From: Adiantum capillus-veneris
Taxonomy: Eukaryota; Streptophyta; Polypodiopsida; Polypodiales; Pteridaceae
Assembly (NCBI GenBank): GCA_014529385.2
Contig: CM043953.1
Coordinates: 116,629,049-116,693,048, forward strand
Length of the DNA stretch: 64,000 nucleotides
Direction: 5' to 3'
Shown: positions 42,145 to 52,577 of the stretch, one piece after another
How positions within the stretch are numbered: the stretch's first letter is position 1
How the letters are laid out: each line of letters opens with the position of its first letter
Made by a program: the position numbers and the translations under genes
Notes under the pieces: model-generated
The model's database searches: none
Told to the model about the DNA's origin: nothing
What the model saw: the letters and a program-made list of their open reading frames with translations, nothing else

Positions 42145-43548
42145 ATGTCTGACGGTTTCAGTCAGATTGTTACTGAGAAGCTTGAGAAAAATAACTACCC
42201 TGCATGGAAGTTCAGAATAACAAATTTCCTAAAAGGAAAAGGTTATTGGGACTATGTAGAAGGAGACAATGAAAAGGAACCAGAGATTCCCGAGGCAAAT
42301 GCTACAGCAGAACAAAGGAAAGCTTTGAGGGACTGGCAACAAGGCCAGAGCAAAGTGATGTATTGGCTGTCTATGAGCATCACAGATGGCATGATGGGCT
42401 ATCTATAGGATGCTGAAACCCCCGCCATTGCATGGAAAAACTTAGGCAGAGTGTTCGAGGTGAACACCAAGGCCAGGAAGCTTCAACTAAAGTCGGAGCT
42501 AAATCAGGTTAAGAGGAACAACCTCTCCATCAATGATTATGCTTTGAAGATCAAGAGCATCATTGAGGCTCTTGGATCTATTAAAGTCTCAGTGCAAAAC
42601 GATGACATTGTCCGTGCATGCTTGGATGGTCTGGGAGATGAGTATGTACATTTTAGGTCTTCCATGAATACAAGAGACGACATCCCCGTGTTCCAAGATT
42701 TGATTTCTATGCTTATTCTTGAGGAGAAGAACCTTGACACATCTTCTTCTCATGGCAGAAATAATTCTGAACAGGCCTTCTATTCTAACTCCAACAGAGG
42801 TAGAGGTAGAGGTCGTGGTCGAGGCCCAAGGGGTTGCAGGGGCCAATTTCTGGAAGGTCAATCAAATCAAAACAATACAGGTGGCAGGGGAAACCAGTCT
42901 CAAGGTAGGGGGAGTCAAAGAGGTCGTGGTGCAGGATCAAGCAGGCAGCAACATACTCCAGATAGTAGAGAATGTTGGACTTGTGGTGAAAGAGGTCACA
43001 TGTCACGTGACTGTCCAAAGGGAAAAGCAAGTAGAAAGAGAGAACAGGGCAACTATGCATCTACTAGCAGAGATGCAGATGACAGCAAAAACGAGCGCAT
43101 GTTTGTTATGCAACATGTAATGAATACAATGACTGCAGAGAATTCCACCCAAGATGATGTTTGGTATGTGGATTCAGGTGCCTCTAATCACATGACGTCT
43201 CGTGGAGAGTGGTTTAGAGATATGCGCAAACCAGATGTGTCAGGCTATGTGCAGACAGGAGATGACACAGCTCACCCCATTGCTCATGTAGGGGACATAC
43301 CTCTAAATACGAAGAGTGGGAAATCAAAGTACTTAGCAGATGTACTTCATGTCCCAAACATTACAAAGAATCTTGTTTCTGTTGGACAAATGGTTGAGCA
43401 GGGTTTGCAGGTTCGCTTCAATCCAAATGGCTGTTATGTAGAAGATTTCCAGAATGGTTGTAAGCTGATCACAGAGGGCAAATGTGTGGGCAGAATGTTT
43501 ACGCTGAATGTAGACATGCCTGAGGTAAAAGCTGCATTATTTGCATAG
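42145..43548 (+). pseudogene. gag: Copia-2 gag and protease part, one internal TAG
   Basis: The frame starts at ATG 42145 (MSDGFSQIV) and continues through TAG 42406-42408 to TAG 43546-43548. Gag motifs YPAWKFRITNFL, VNTKARKLQLKSELN, NDYALKIKSIIEALGS and LDGLGDEY are of the copia gag type. A Gly/Arg-rich stretch precedes the zinc knuckle CWTCGERGHMSRDC (42973-43014). Protease has an intact catalytic motif, VDSGASNHM (about 43166-43192), followed by LADVLHVPNITKNLVSVGQ. The role is particle assembly and polyprotein cleavage. The first TAG would cut gag after about 87 codons. Confidence 0.92.
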
Positions 43549-46494
43549 GGCACAGGTGTTGTGGCTGAGGTTGACATTTGGCACAAACGCATTGGCCATG
43601 TGAATGAGCAGAGATTGCGCAGCATGCAATCAAAAGAGATTGTAAAAGGTTTGCCCAAATTCAAGGTGGATGGTATGCATAAAGTGTGTGCAGCATGCCA
43701 GTTTGGAAAACAGTCAAAGGGCTCATTTCCACATGAGCGCAATGTATGTAAAAAGCCACTTGAGGTGGTGCACACAGATGTTTGGGGTCCAACCGATACT
43801 GCAAGTATACATGGTTGTAGGTATTATGTCTCTTTCATTGATGACCATACAAGGAAAGTATGGGTCTACTTCATGCGTAACAAAAGTGAAGTGTTTGGTC
43901 ACTTTCAAGACTTCAAAGTCATGATTGAGAAGGAGACAGATATGCAAATCAAGACATTGAGGTCAGATGGAGGGGGAGAGTACTTCTCCAATGATTTTTC
44001 AGATTTTCTGCGAATGCATGGTATACACAGGCAGTTTACATGCAGATATACTCCACAGCAGAATGGGGTCGCAGAAAGGAAAAATAGGCACATTGCAGAG
44101 GTTGCACGTGCATTGATGAATGAGAAGAACATGCCTCATCATTTCTGGGCTGAAGCTGTAAATACAGATGTGTACATTATGAACAGGACACCTACAGCTG
44201 CGGTGCATGATGTAACACCTGAGGAAAAGTTTACAGGTACAAAGCCTGATTTGGCACACTTGAAAGTGTTTGACTGCATAGCTTACGTGCATGTACCAGA
44301 TGAGCTGCGTAGGAAATTGGATCCTAAAGCAGAGAAATGTATTCTTGTGGGATATTCCCTTGAACAAAAGGGGTACAGGTGCTACAATCCTACTACACGA
44401 GAATTACGAGTGAGCAGAGATGTAGTCTTTGATGAGATGAGCAGCTGGTACAGTAATGCACATGGCACTATTGGGGCTGATGTAAAAGATGATGTGGTTG
44501 TACAAAATGTGAGGCCACAGTCACAGGTTTTGAGTGGACCACAAGAGTCCTCTTCTCGTGGCTCTGTTGAGAAACCATGGAATGGTAGACTACGTACGCA
44601 GGTTACTCCACCAACAGGTACAGGGAATGTATCACGAAAAGGAAAGGAAAAGGTTGATGAACCTCCCTTTATGGTTGATGCATCATCAGGTTTTTCACAT
44701 GTAGACATGGATTCAGATGGTTCTGAACAAAGTCTTGATGAGGAATTTGGAATTTCGGCTGTCAGGACACCTGGTGTAAGGAAAGTACAAGAAGATGCTA
44801 GAGGGCAAAGGAGTGACCAAGGACCGCGCAGATCTAATAGAGTCAGAAATCCAGTTCAGAAATTGACTTATGATGGGTATCTAGCGCATCACCAAGCCTA
44901 CATGGCTAAGGTGATACAGGATGTGGAGCCCACATGTTTTGAGGATGCAGTTGGAAATGTGCATTGGGATGATGCAATGAATGAAGAGATGGCTGCATTG
45001 GAAGCAAATGACACATGGGAGTTGGTTCCATTGCCAAGTGGCAAGAAAGCTATTGGCTGTAAATGGGTGTATAAAACCAAGCATAAGGCTGATGGTAACA
45101 TTGAGCGTCACAAGGCCAAGGTGGTCGCAAAGGGTTATGCACAGACGTATGGCATAGACTATGAGGAGACCTTTGCTCCAGTGGCAAAGATGACGACTGT
45201 GAGAGCTGTCATAGCAGTGGGTGCATCTAGAGGATGGATTATGCATCAAATGGATGTAAAGAATGCCTTCTTGAATGGTGAGTTGCAAGAGGAAGTGTAT
45301 ATGGATCAGCCACCTGGTTATGTCGATCCAGGTTACCCAGATTATGTATGCAGACTTCTCAAAGCTTTGTATGGTTTGAAGCAGGGCTCTAGAGCATGGT
45401 ATGACAGGATTGCCAAGTATCTTGTCAGTATTGGTTTTAGGAGAGCTCATGCTGATCATTCACTCTATGTACGTGAGAGTGATGTGGGGATTGTGGTCAT
45501 TACCATATATGTAGATGACCTTATTATTGTTGGTGACAATGCTATGGAGATTGATCATGTGAAGGGTCTTCTCAAACAGGAGTTTGAAATGAAAGATTTG
45601 GGCGAGTTGCGCTACTTTCTTGGCATTGAGGTGATCAGGACTCCAGAGGGTGTATGGCTGTCACAGAGACAATATGCTTTGGACATGTTGTCAAAGTATG
45701 GTATGGCTGATTGTAAGCCAATTTCTATTCCCTTGGATGTGAATGCAAAGCTGAGTGCAGAGAAGGGTGATGTTGTTGAGGATGTCAACATGTACAGGAA
45801 GATTGTGGGTAGTTTAATCTACTTGACTATCACGAGGCCAGACTTGAGCTACACAGTAGGCTTGGAGAGTCAGTTCATGCAACTTCCGAGGAAGCCACAT
45901 TTGGATGGAGTACGACGCACACTTAGGTATGTGCAAGGTACTCTTGACTACGCATTGTTCTATGCAGCAGATGCACCATTAGCATTGTATGGGTATACAG
46001 ATGCAGATTGGGCAGGTAGCATTGTTGATAGGAGATCTACGAGTGGCTTCATGTTCTCTTTTGGGAGTGCTGCTGTTACTTGGAGCAGCAAAAAGCAGCC
46101 TACGGTTGCTTTATCGAGCACAGAGGCCGAGTACAGAGGTGCAGCAGTTGCGGCGTGCGAGGTAGCTTGGCTACGCACATTACTTGAGGACTTGGGAGTG
46201 CAGGTGGACCAGCAGATTTTCATCCATTGTGACAACCTCAGCAGCATGCAGTTGGCTAGGAACCCAGTGTTCCATGCCAGGACCAAACACATAGAGGTCC
46301 ATTACCACTACGTTCGAGAGCGAGTGTTGGCGGGCGACATCGACTTGGTCTACGTCAGCACAGAGGAGCAGATAGCGGATATCTTTACCAAGGCCCTCGG
46401 AGCTGAGAAGCTTCGACGTTTCCGGACTATGCTTGGACTCTGCGACATGCAGAGCTCGAGGGGGAGTGTTGAGATGTCGAGCTCTACACCTTGA
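43549..46494 (+). CDS. pol: Copia-2 pol part: integrase, RT, RNase H
   Basis: Same frame as the gag part, directly after the TAG at 43546. An ATG at 43561 exists, but the natural protein is presumably a continuous polyprotein. The pre-integrase zinc region has IWHKRIGHVNEQRL and CAACQFGKQ. Integrase catalytic residues lie in HTDVWGP, LRSDGGGEY and QNGVAERKNRH. RT has GCKWVYKTKHKADG, MDVKNAFLNGELQEEVYM, LYGLKQGSRAWY and YVDDL (about 45508-45522). RNase H has YTDADWAG, SSTEAEYRG, IHCDNLSSMQLARN and HIEVHYHYVRE. It ends at TGA 46492-46494, reaching 28 bases into the 3' LTR. All key residues I checked are present, so this part looks functional. Confidence 0.93.
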   Translation, partial: GTGVVAEVDIWHKRIGHVNEQRLRSMQSKEIVKGLPKFKVDGMHKVCAACQFGKQSKGSFPHERNVCKKPLEVVHTDVWGPTDTASIHGCRYYVSFIDDHTRKVWVYFMRNKSEVFGHFQDFKVMIEKETDMQIKTLRSDGGGEYFSNDFSDFLRMHGIHRQFTCRYTPQQNGVAERKNRHIAEVARALMNEKNMPHHFWAEAVNTDVYIMNRTPTAAVHDVTPEEKFTGTKPDLAHLKVFDCIAYVHVPDELRRKLDPKAEKCILVGYSLEQKGYRCYNPTTRELRVSRDVVFDEMSSWYSNAHGTIGADVKDDVVVQNVRPQSQVLSGPQESSSRGSVEKPWNGRLRTQVTPPTGTGNVSRKGKEKVDEPPFMVDASSGFSHVDMDSDGSEQSLDEEFGISAVRTPGVRKVQEDARGQRSDQGPRRSNRVRNPVQKLTYDGYLAHHQAYMAKVIQDVEPTCFEDAVGNVHWDDAMNEEMAALEANDTWELVPLPSGKKAIGCKWVYKTKHKADGNIERHKAKVVAKGYAQTYGIDYEETFAPVAKMTTVRAVIAVGASRGWIMHQMDVKNAFLNGELQEEVYMDQPPGYVDPGYPDYVCRLLKALYGLKQGSRAWYDRIAKYLVSIGFRRAHADHSLYVRESDVGIVVITIYVDDLIIVGDNAMEIDHVKGLLKQEFEMKDLGELRYFLGIEVIRTPEGVWLSQRQYALDMLSKYGMADCKPISIPLDVNAKLSAEKGDVVEDVNMYRKIVGSLIYLTITRPDLSYTVGLESQFMQLPRKPHLDGVRRTLRYVQGTLDYALFYAADAPLALYGYTDADWAGSIVDRRSTSGFMFSFGSAAVTWSSKKQPTVALSSTEAEYRGAAVAACEVAWLRTLLEDLGVQVDQQIFIHCDNLSSMQLARNPVFHARTKHIEVHYHYVRERVLAGDIDLVYVSTEEQIADIFTKALGAEKLRRFRTMLGLCDMQSSRGSVEMSSSTP
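46458..46466 (+). other. Copia-2 polypurine tract
   Basis: GAGGGGGAG directly before the 3' LTR. It lies inside the end of the pol frame. Confidence 0.85.
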
Positions 46495-46934
46495 GCTGGC
46501 ATCCACTACGGGTCTTGGCCGCTTACGGCATTTACTCACTGGCACGTTAGGTGACCGACACGGAGGATCTCTGCCAGTGATTCTACAGCTGGACTACACT
46601 TATAGTGCCAGCCTAGTACGCTTCTAGCGAGTTCACACTTAGTGACCGCATGTACATATGTGCTACTTTTCAGCTTTAGCACTTAGTCATTTTGTACTCT
46701 CTTTTCTGTGAAGAAGAAGAAGAAGCTTCTACAGCTGGACTACACTTATAGTGCCAGCCTAGTACGCTTCTAGCGAGTTCACACTTAGTGACCGCATGTA
46801 CATATGTGCTACTTTTCAGCTTTAGCACTTAGTCATTTTGTACTCTCTTTTCTGTGAAGAAGAAGAAGAAGCTTTCCATCTGTGTGTGCTTTGTGCTTGT
46901 CTTGTGTAGCTCTCTTGCATCCTCATTCTTTACA
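46467..46934 (+). repeat. Copia-2 3' LTR (468 bp, with 146-bp tandem duplication)
   Basis: Same ends as the 5' LTR but longer, because 46581-46726 is repeated at 46727-46872 (from TTCTACAGCTGG through the GAA run to GAAGC). The unit sits between two TTCT-type points, suggesting slippage or unequal exchange. Confidence 0.95.
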
Positions 46935-48306
46935 CTTCATTCAGTTGACATTGTTGCATGTTGTCACCATTTTCACTCCTTGAGTCTTCGCCGTCCTCAA
47001 GCTCCATGTACTCATCACCTGTATCTTTTTTTTGTTTTCTTTCCAAGTAATCTTTGTACATATTTTATTCGTTGAGAATTACATCCGTACTTCTAGAGAT
47101 TTTACCATCTTCACGATTCCATAGGCGATATCTAGAGTCAACTTCTCCATAACCAATGAAGAAACATGTTTTCAACTTTTCATCTAGCTTTGACCTTAGG
47201 TTTCTATCTATATGCATAAAAGCCTCGCTCCCAAACACTTTAAAAAATGCATAATTCACTGGTTTACCTATCCATACCTCGTTTGGAACTCCCCCGTCCA
47301 ATGCTATTGAAAGTGATCGATTGTTGATCAAGTACATATACGTACTTATTGCTTCCACCCAAAGCTCAAGCGATAGGCCTATATGTAGGCGGATGCTTCA
47401 TACTCGCTCCATGATTGTTCTATTCATCCTTTTGGAAATTCCACTTTGTTGAGGTGTCCTTGGGGTTGTCCTTTGCCTCCAAATGCCATTGCTAGCACAG
47501 AAGTCTTCAAAATCTTGGCTACAATATTCGCTTCCATTGTCGGATCTGAGGCATCTAAGCTCGGTACCTACTTCATGCTCCGCAAAGGCTTTCCACCTTT
47601 GAAATATGAAAAACACATCAACTTTATTATTCATTACATAAACCCATGTTTTCCTAGTTGCATCATCTATGAATGTTACGTAGTGCAACGAGCCACCAAG
47701 GAACGGTGTTCTTGGACTCCAAACATCTGCATGAACCAATTCAATTTTTTTATATTCTCTTTCATTTCTTGCTTTTTGAAAATCCACCCTCTTTTGTTTA
47801 CTGTAAACACAATCTTCCCAGAACTCTAAGTCCACTTCTTTCAAACTTGGTAGATTGAACGATCTATATTCCTTTGGCACAGTTGCACAAGGTGAAGATT
47901 GCATGCTCACAGTACACAAGTAAAGTGTACCAACCTGTTCTCCTTTGGCAACCACCAGAGATCCCTTTGAAATCTTCCAACGTTTGTTTTTGAATGCAAT
48001 GTTGTGACCTTCATCGTCCAATTGTCTTGTAGAGATTAAATTTTTGCAAAGAGAAGGAATATACCTAACATCTTTAAGGTTCCATTCATTCCCATTAGCA
48101 ATTTTGACACAAATTGTATCTTTGTCAATAATTGCACAAGCTTCATCATCTCCCAAGTATACATACCCAAAATTACCTTTGGTGTAATCTTGGAAATGTT
48201 GCTTGTGCGGTGTCGCATGGAATGAAGCCTCGACATATACTATGTAGGAATTAGACACATTGGCTAATGAGAGAATTAGGGAATCTTGCTCTTCCTTACT
48301 TGCCAT
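46935..48306 (-). pseudogene. Copia-1 integrase and protease part
   Basis: Resumes Copia-1 on the other side of Copia-2. Minus-strand motifs: integrase C-terminal part with NRSLSIALDGGVPNEVWIGK, FKVFGSEAFMHIDRNLRSKL and CFFIGYGEVD (47065-47358). The catalytic core near 47400-47750 has LVHADVWSP, CLRSDNGSEYCSQDF and QQSGISKRMNRT, so the Glu position of the triad is not as expected (SKR in place of AER). Upstream are LKDVRYIPSLCKNLISTRQLDDEGH and the protease site YVEASFHATP, where active copia enzymes read DSGASFH. The catalytic Asp of protease is therefore lost. Confidence 0.88.
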
Positions 48307-48950
48307 ATTGGCCTCCGATGTTGGCTTGTTGCCTTGAGACTCCGACTCCTTCTTCTTCTTCTTGGAACAACAATTGTTCTTGACATGGTACTTCTTGCCA
48401 CAATTCCAACATTCAAGGACTGCCTTTGTGCATGAATTGCTTCTCTTTTGGTTTTTGAACCTCTCTTTTCATCGACAATTCACCTATGCTTCTCCTTCGC
48501 ATTTCCTCGTTGTCCCAACTATTTGGTAGAGATGATAGTATAAGGAGGGCTTGCACTTCATCATCAAAATTGACCTTCATCAATCAAACTTGACTTATGT
48601 TGGTGTTAGGTGTTTTGCAACTGAATCACTCTTTGTCATTTTTAGACTAAACAAGCACTTCATGAGAAATACCTTATTGGATGCCAAAGTTTTCTTGTAG
48701 AGGTTGATAAGTGACTCCATCAAGTCCTATGTGGTCTTCATCTCCAAAATGTTGAAGGCCACCATTGACGCCAAGATTAGCCGGATTGTTTTGAATGCCT
48801 TTTGGTCAAGGAAAATCCATGCTTTATCTGCCATTGTTACGGGCTTCTTCACACTCTATGCAAGTATGTCCTTACCACAAGCCATGACTTCATTAGACAT
48901 AAGATACTTACATGTTTTATAAACCATATTCCTTTAGTCCCTATGCACAT
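48307..48950 (-). pseudogene. Copia-1 gag remnant
   Basis: Read on the minus strand, a zinc knuckle CWNCGKKYHVKNNC lies near 48364-48411. Upstream of it a decayed gag region runs to about 48940, with AWIFLDQKAFKTIRLILASMV, TWDLMESLINLYKK and SNKVFLMKCLF-like strings spread over more than one frame. The 5' LTR and PBS of Copia-1 were not found beyond 48950. Confidence 0.75.
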
Positions 48951-49504
48951 GTAATTAGTGGAACAAGAGTCTCATAAAGGATGGGGTCAAATTTATCATA
49001 TGATCAAGACACCTTTTCATTATTAGTTAATCTCAACAAGACCACGGAAACAATTCCAAGAGATTTCTCCAAACTATAGACCAAACCAAACTCCATGGTA
49101 CCTGGACATAGACATCATGGATGAGATCAAGTTTATGCTAAAACACATTTTTATATGCGGTCTTGATAAAGAAAAAGTCCTAATTGTATTTGTAAACACA
49201 TTATTCGAGTGCATGCAAAGCCTCTCAAACTCTTGTTTTCATTTGTAAACACATTATATGACTTCATGCAAAAGAAATTAGAGTAGTGTCCTTAGAGTTC
49301 ATAGCACTACATGAATCTAAACCTACCTTTTGAATTTTTTTATAGAGAATCTGGTGTTGAACTAAGGGTAGACAAGGGACTTGTTATGGGAAACTACAAA
49401 ATTCACAAAATGGATTTTTTGTGGATAACCAATGCCCATGATTGTGTATTTTTTCCCATCACTCTGATGTAATTACAAAAGTTCTTGCAAGGCTAATTCA
49501 TGGA
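48951..49504. other. unassigned DNA between Copia-1 and element C
   Basis: AT-rich, without a supported feature. It must contain the 5' ends or truncation points of both Copia-1 and element C, but neither an LTR nor a PBS could be found. Confidence 0.5.
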
Positions 49505-49542
49505 TTTAAAGAATACATGGAACACCAAGGGAAAGGGGCAGC

Positions 49543-51068
49543 ATGTATCCTCTGTTTGGTCGAGGCAGGGGTCAGGCGCACTTTAATGGTCCAAGGGAGC
49601 AGCAAGCAATTGAAAACCAAGCACACACGGCTCCATCAGGTAATGATGAAGTACAAAGGGTTAATGTTAATTGTGTTGACAGGCAGGAGGTTGATATTAT
49701 GGCCGAAAAAAGAGCACGAGGTGTAAGAGAAACCGAGATGGAACGTGAAACTAGAGCAAAGAAGGGTAAAGAGAAGGTGAACGAAGGTAGAGAGCAGCTA
49801 GAGCCAAGCAGAAGAAGACGAAGACAAAGAATTACTCAGAAGGATTTTCACTTGGGACACGGTAATCCGGAATATGATCTGGTAAGAGATGTTCAAAATC
49901 AAAAGGCTAACATCACTTTTGGGCAACTGCTTTCATTAAGCCCTAAATTAAGGAGGCAGTGGTCAACCAGCGTCAGTACAAGGCTTCCTCAAGTAGCAGG
50001 AGATGTGCATGCGGTACAGAATCTAGCCTTGAGGGTGGGGAGTCCGACCGATGTGCTTCCAGTGGTGGACGTTTTTCTTGAAAAGAAGAAGCATGTTCAA
50101 GCCTATATTGATGGTGGTGCCCAAGTCTGTGTGATCACCAAATTGAGGGATATTGGTATTAAAGCTATTGTTAGGTCCAATGTGCGAATGAGGATGGCCA
50201 ACCATGCCAAAGCTCAGTGTTTAGGAGTGGCACAGGATGTGAAGGTAAAGGTTATGGGAGTTGAATGCTTAATCAATTTTTTTGTCATGAAAGCATGAGA
50301 AAATGCTTATCCAAATATATTGGTGAGGCCATGGTTGTTGGCAATTGGGGCCAAGCAAGACTGGGAGAAGGGGGTGTTTACTTTGCCGGATCGAGAAAAT
50401 CAAGGACAGATTATGTTGGATTTAAAGACCAAGGAGAGCCTCTTTCATCCATCAGCCGGGGGAGATAATCGAGACTTCAGCACCATTTACAAGTATGAAA
50501 CTGAGTCTACTTATGATGAAGGGTTCACCAGTGTCGAAGAGGAGGAGAGCAATGAAGATTTATTGAAGCTAGATACAGATTTATTCAGAGTCACCGTAGA
50601 CTCTATCATTGCAAGGAAAGGTATGCAAGCCCCTGTCTGTGGTCTGAAGGCTAGAGAGGTGGAAGATATGCTAGGTACAGATTTAACCAAGCAAGATAAG
50701 GAAGGATTTATGGACCTATGTGCATCCTATCCCAACCTATTTGCCATAGAGTATAAAGATATGAGAGGAGCTAAAGGAGTGGAGCATCATATCCTACTTA
50801 AAGACGGATATAGGCCAAAAGCACAGAAGCTAAGGAGGTTGGCAGATATACAGAAGGAGGCTCTATGGCAGGAGATCAACAAGTTGCTTGAGGTAGGTAT
50901 TATATATCCAATGAAAGAGTCTGAGTGGGTTTCTCTTGTTTTCATTACCCCAAAGAAGAATGAAAATGGCGAGTATGTGTGGACTATAAACCTTTGAATG
51001 CTGCGACCAAGCGGAATCACTACCCTCTGCCATTTCAAGATGAGATTTGAAACCAGGTTGACAGACAT
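49543..51068 (+). pseudogene. Element C protease and N-terminal RT
   Basis: Frame 1 from 49543 encodes a basic linker (SRRRRRQRITQKDFHLGHGN, LRRQW), then protease YIDGGAQVCVITKL (50107 on) with the Tat-type DGG in place of DSG/DTG. A TGA at 50296-50298 interrupts before ILVRPWLLAIGAKQDW. The frame continues to RT (HILLKDGYRPKAQKLRRL, SEWVSLVFITPKK) and is lost by a one-base shift near 50970. The other frame reads VCVDYKPLNAAT, and a TGA follows near 51048. Confidence 0.85.
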
Positions 51069-52180
51069 GAACGCTATTCTATTATCGATGGTTTTTCAGG
51101 ATATTTTCAAATTGGTATTGCTCTAGAGGATCAGCTAAAGACTACCTTCATTTCTCCATGGGGGTGCTTTGCCTACCGCGGGATGCCTTTTGGACTGGTG
51201 AATGTGTATGCTACATTTCAAGATTGGATGAACAAGGTGTTCGGGCCATACTTGGGTAAGTTCATCAGAGTTTTTATGGATGATATTGGTTGTTATAGTT
51301 CCAGGGCAGAACATTTGTCCAAGTTGAGGCTGTGTTTTCAAAGGCTAGATGAAGAAGGAGGTCAATTGAATCCAAAGAAGTGCAAGTTGGCACAACCAAG
51401 GGCTCAGCTATTGGGTCACGTGGTATCACAGAATGGAATAGAAGCATATCCAGAGAAGGTGAAGGCATTGGTTCGTATGGAGCCTCCCACCAGTGTGACA
51501 GGGTTGGCATCGTTCGTGCATAAGTTAAAGTATTTATCCCGCTTCTTTTGGATGTTGTCTCCATATGTTTACCCTCTTCAGAAAAGGGCTCAACAGGTGC
51601 ATGGATTTCAATGGGATGAGGAAGCTCAAGAGGCATTTGACAAATTGAAAGGTATTCTATCTCAGCTACCTACATTGTGCCCTCCTAACCAAGAGGATGA
51701 TTTCTACATTGCTATGACGGTGGGTACGGTGGCTATTGGAGCAGTATTGCTACAGAAGGTGGGGAGAAGTTACAAGCCTATTTACTTCGAAAGCAAGGTG
51801 ATTAGTCCAAGGGAAACTACTTATCCAAAAGCGGAACAATGGGTGATGGCTTTAGTCTTCGCCTGTAGGAAGTTCAAAGTGTATTTGATTGTTTGAAAAT
51901 TTTATGTGTTGATGGCTTACAATATTTTGCCTGAAGTGGTGCTACACTTGAAGCCAGGGAAGCGAACCATGAAATGGGTGATTGAGCTTCAAGAGTTTGA
52001 GTTTGAGTTCAAAGTAGATGACACGATTCGGTCTCATTTGGCGGATATCCTAGTCAACAAGGAGATCAAATTACCAATTTATCTAGGAGTAGTGTGAGAG
52101 GAAGATAAGGAGGAACCAGACTTGGAAGGGGCCTTCACTATGTGTTTTGATGGTGCTTACAAAAGGGTAATGTAAAAAGC
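51049..52180 (+). pseudogene. Element C RT core and first RNase H
   Basis: Frame 3: DGFSGYFQIGIALED, ISPWGCFAYRGMPFGLVN and FMDD (51273-51284), then LNPKKCKLAQPRAQLLGHVV. The RNase H follows with FYIAMTVGTVAIGAVLLQK, broken by a TGA at 51894-51896. It resumes with KWVIELQEFEFEFKVDD and a further TGA at 52095-52097. The catalytic RT motif is intact, but the stops exclude a full product. Confidence 0.85.
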
Positions 52181-52577
52181 AGGTGGGGGTGTGGTCATTC
52201 AAGATCCGCACGGCACGGTCATTTTTTCCAAAGCTTACGACTTGGAAGAGGTGCATGCCAACAATGAGGCGGACTATCTTACTCTACATCTGGGACTAAA
52301 GCAGTGTATTGAGTTTGGTATATCAAGGTTAGTAGTGAAAGCTGACGCTCTGTTGGTTATCAAACAACTTTTGGGCCAATGGCAGGTAAAGAGGGATTCT
52401 CTCAAGAATCGGTTTTTCTTTGAAATGAAGCTGTTGAAGTTTTTTGAGGAAGTGCAGTTCAAACATGTGACAAGGGAACAGACCCAAGAAGCAGGTTGGT
52501 GGCTAGCAGTCCTGTTCAGACTCATGTGTCAAGTTTGTATGTGGCACCGGCTACTTATGCAGGAAGAGAGACTTTAA
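52130..52577 (+). pseudogene. Element C second (archaeal-type) RNase H
   Basis: MCFDGAYKR, then a TAA near 52172, then AGGGVVIQDPHG, ANNEADYLTLHLGLKQ and KADALLVIKQLLGQW. This domain between RNase H and integrase is a known mark of the Tat lineage and matches B2 at 30240-30480. The frame shifts near 52540 on entering the linker. Confidence 0.82.

Larger units (their letters stand above)
41510..46934 (+). mobile_element. Copia-2: nearly intact Ty1/copia retrotransposon
   Basis: 5.4-kb element with LTRs, initiator-Met-type PBS, one long gag-pol frame and polypurine tract, inserted in opposite orientation into Copia-1 with a perfect CTTCA duplication. Domain order protease-integrase-RT-RNase H is that of Ty1/copia. 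The LTRs differ by three substitutions in the 322 shared bases, and the 3' LTR also has a 146-bp internal duplication. The only coding faults are two TAG stops in frame. Confidence 0.95.

Noticed and set aside
44881-45459. 192-codon minus-strand open frame
   Set aside because: It is antisense to the conserved RT of Copia-2 and has no motifs of its own.
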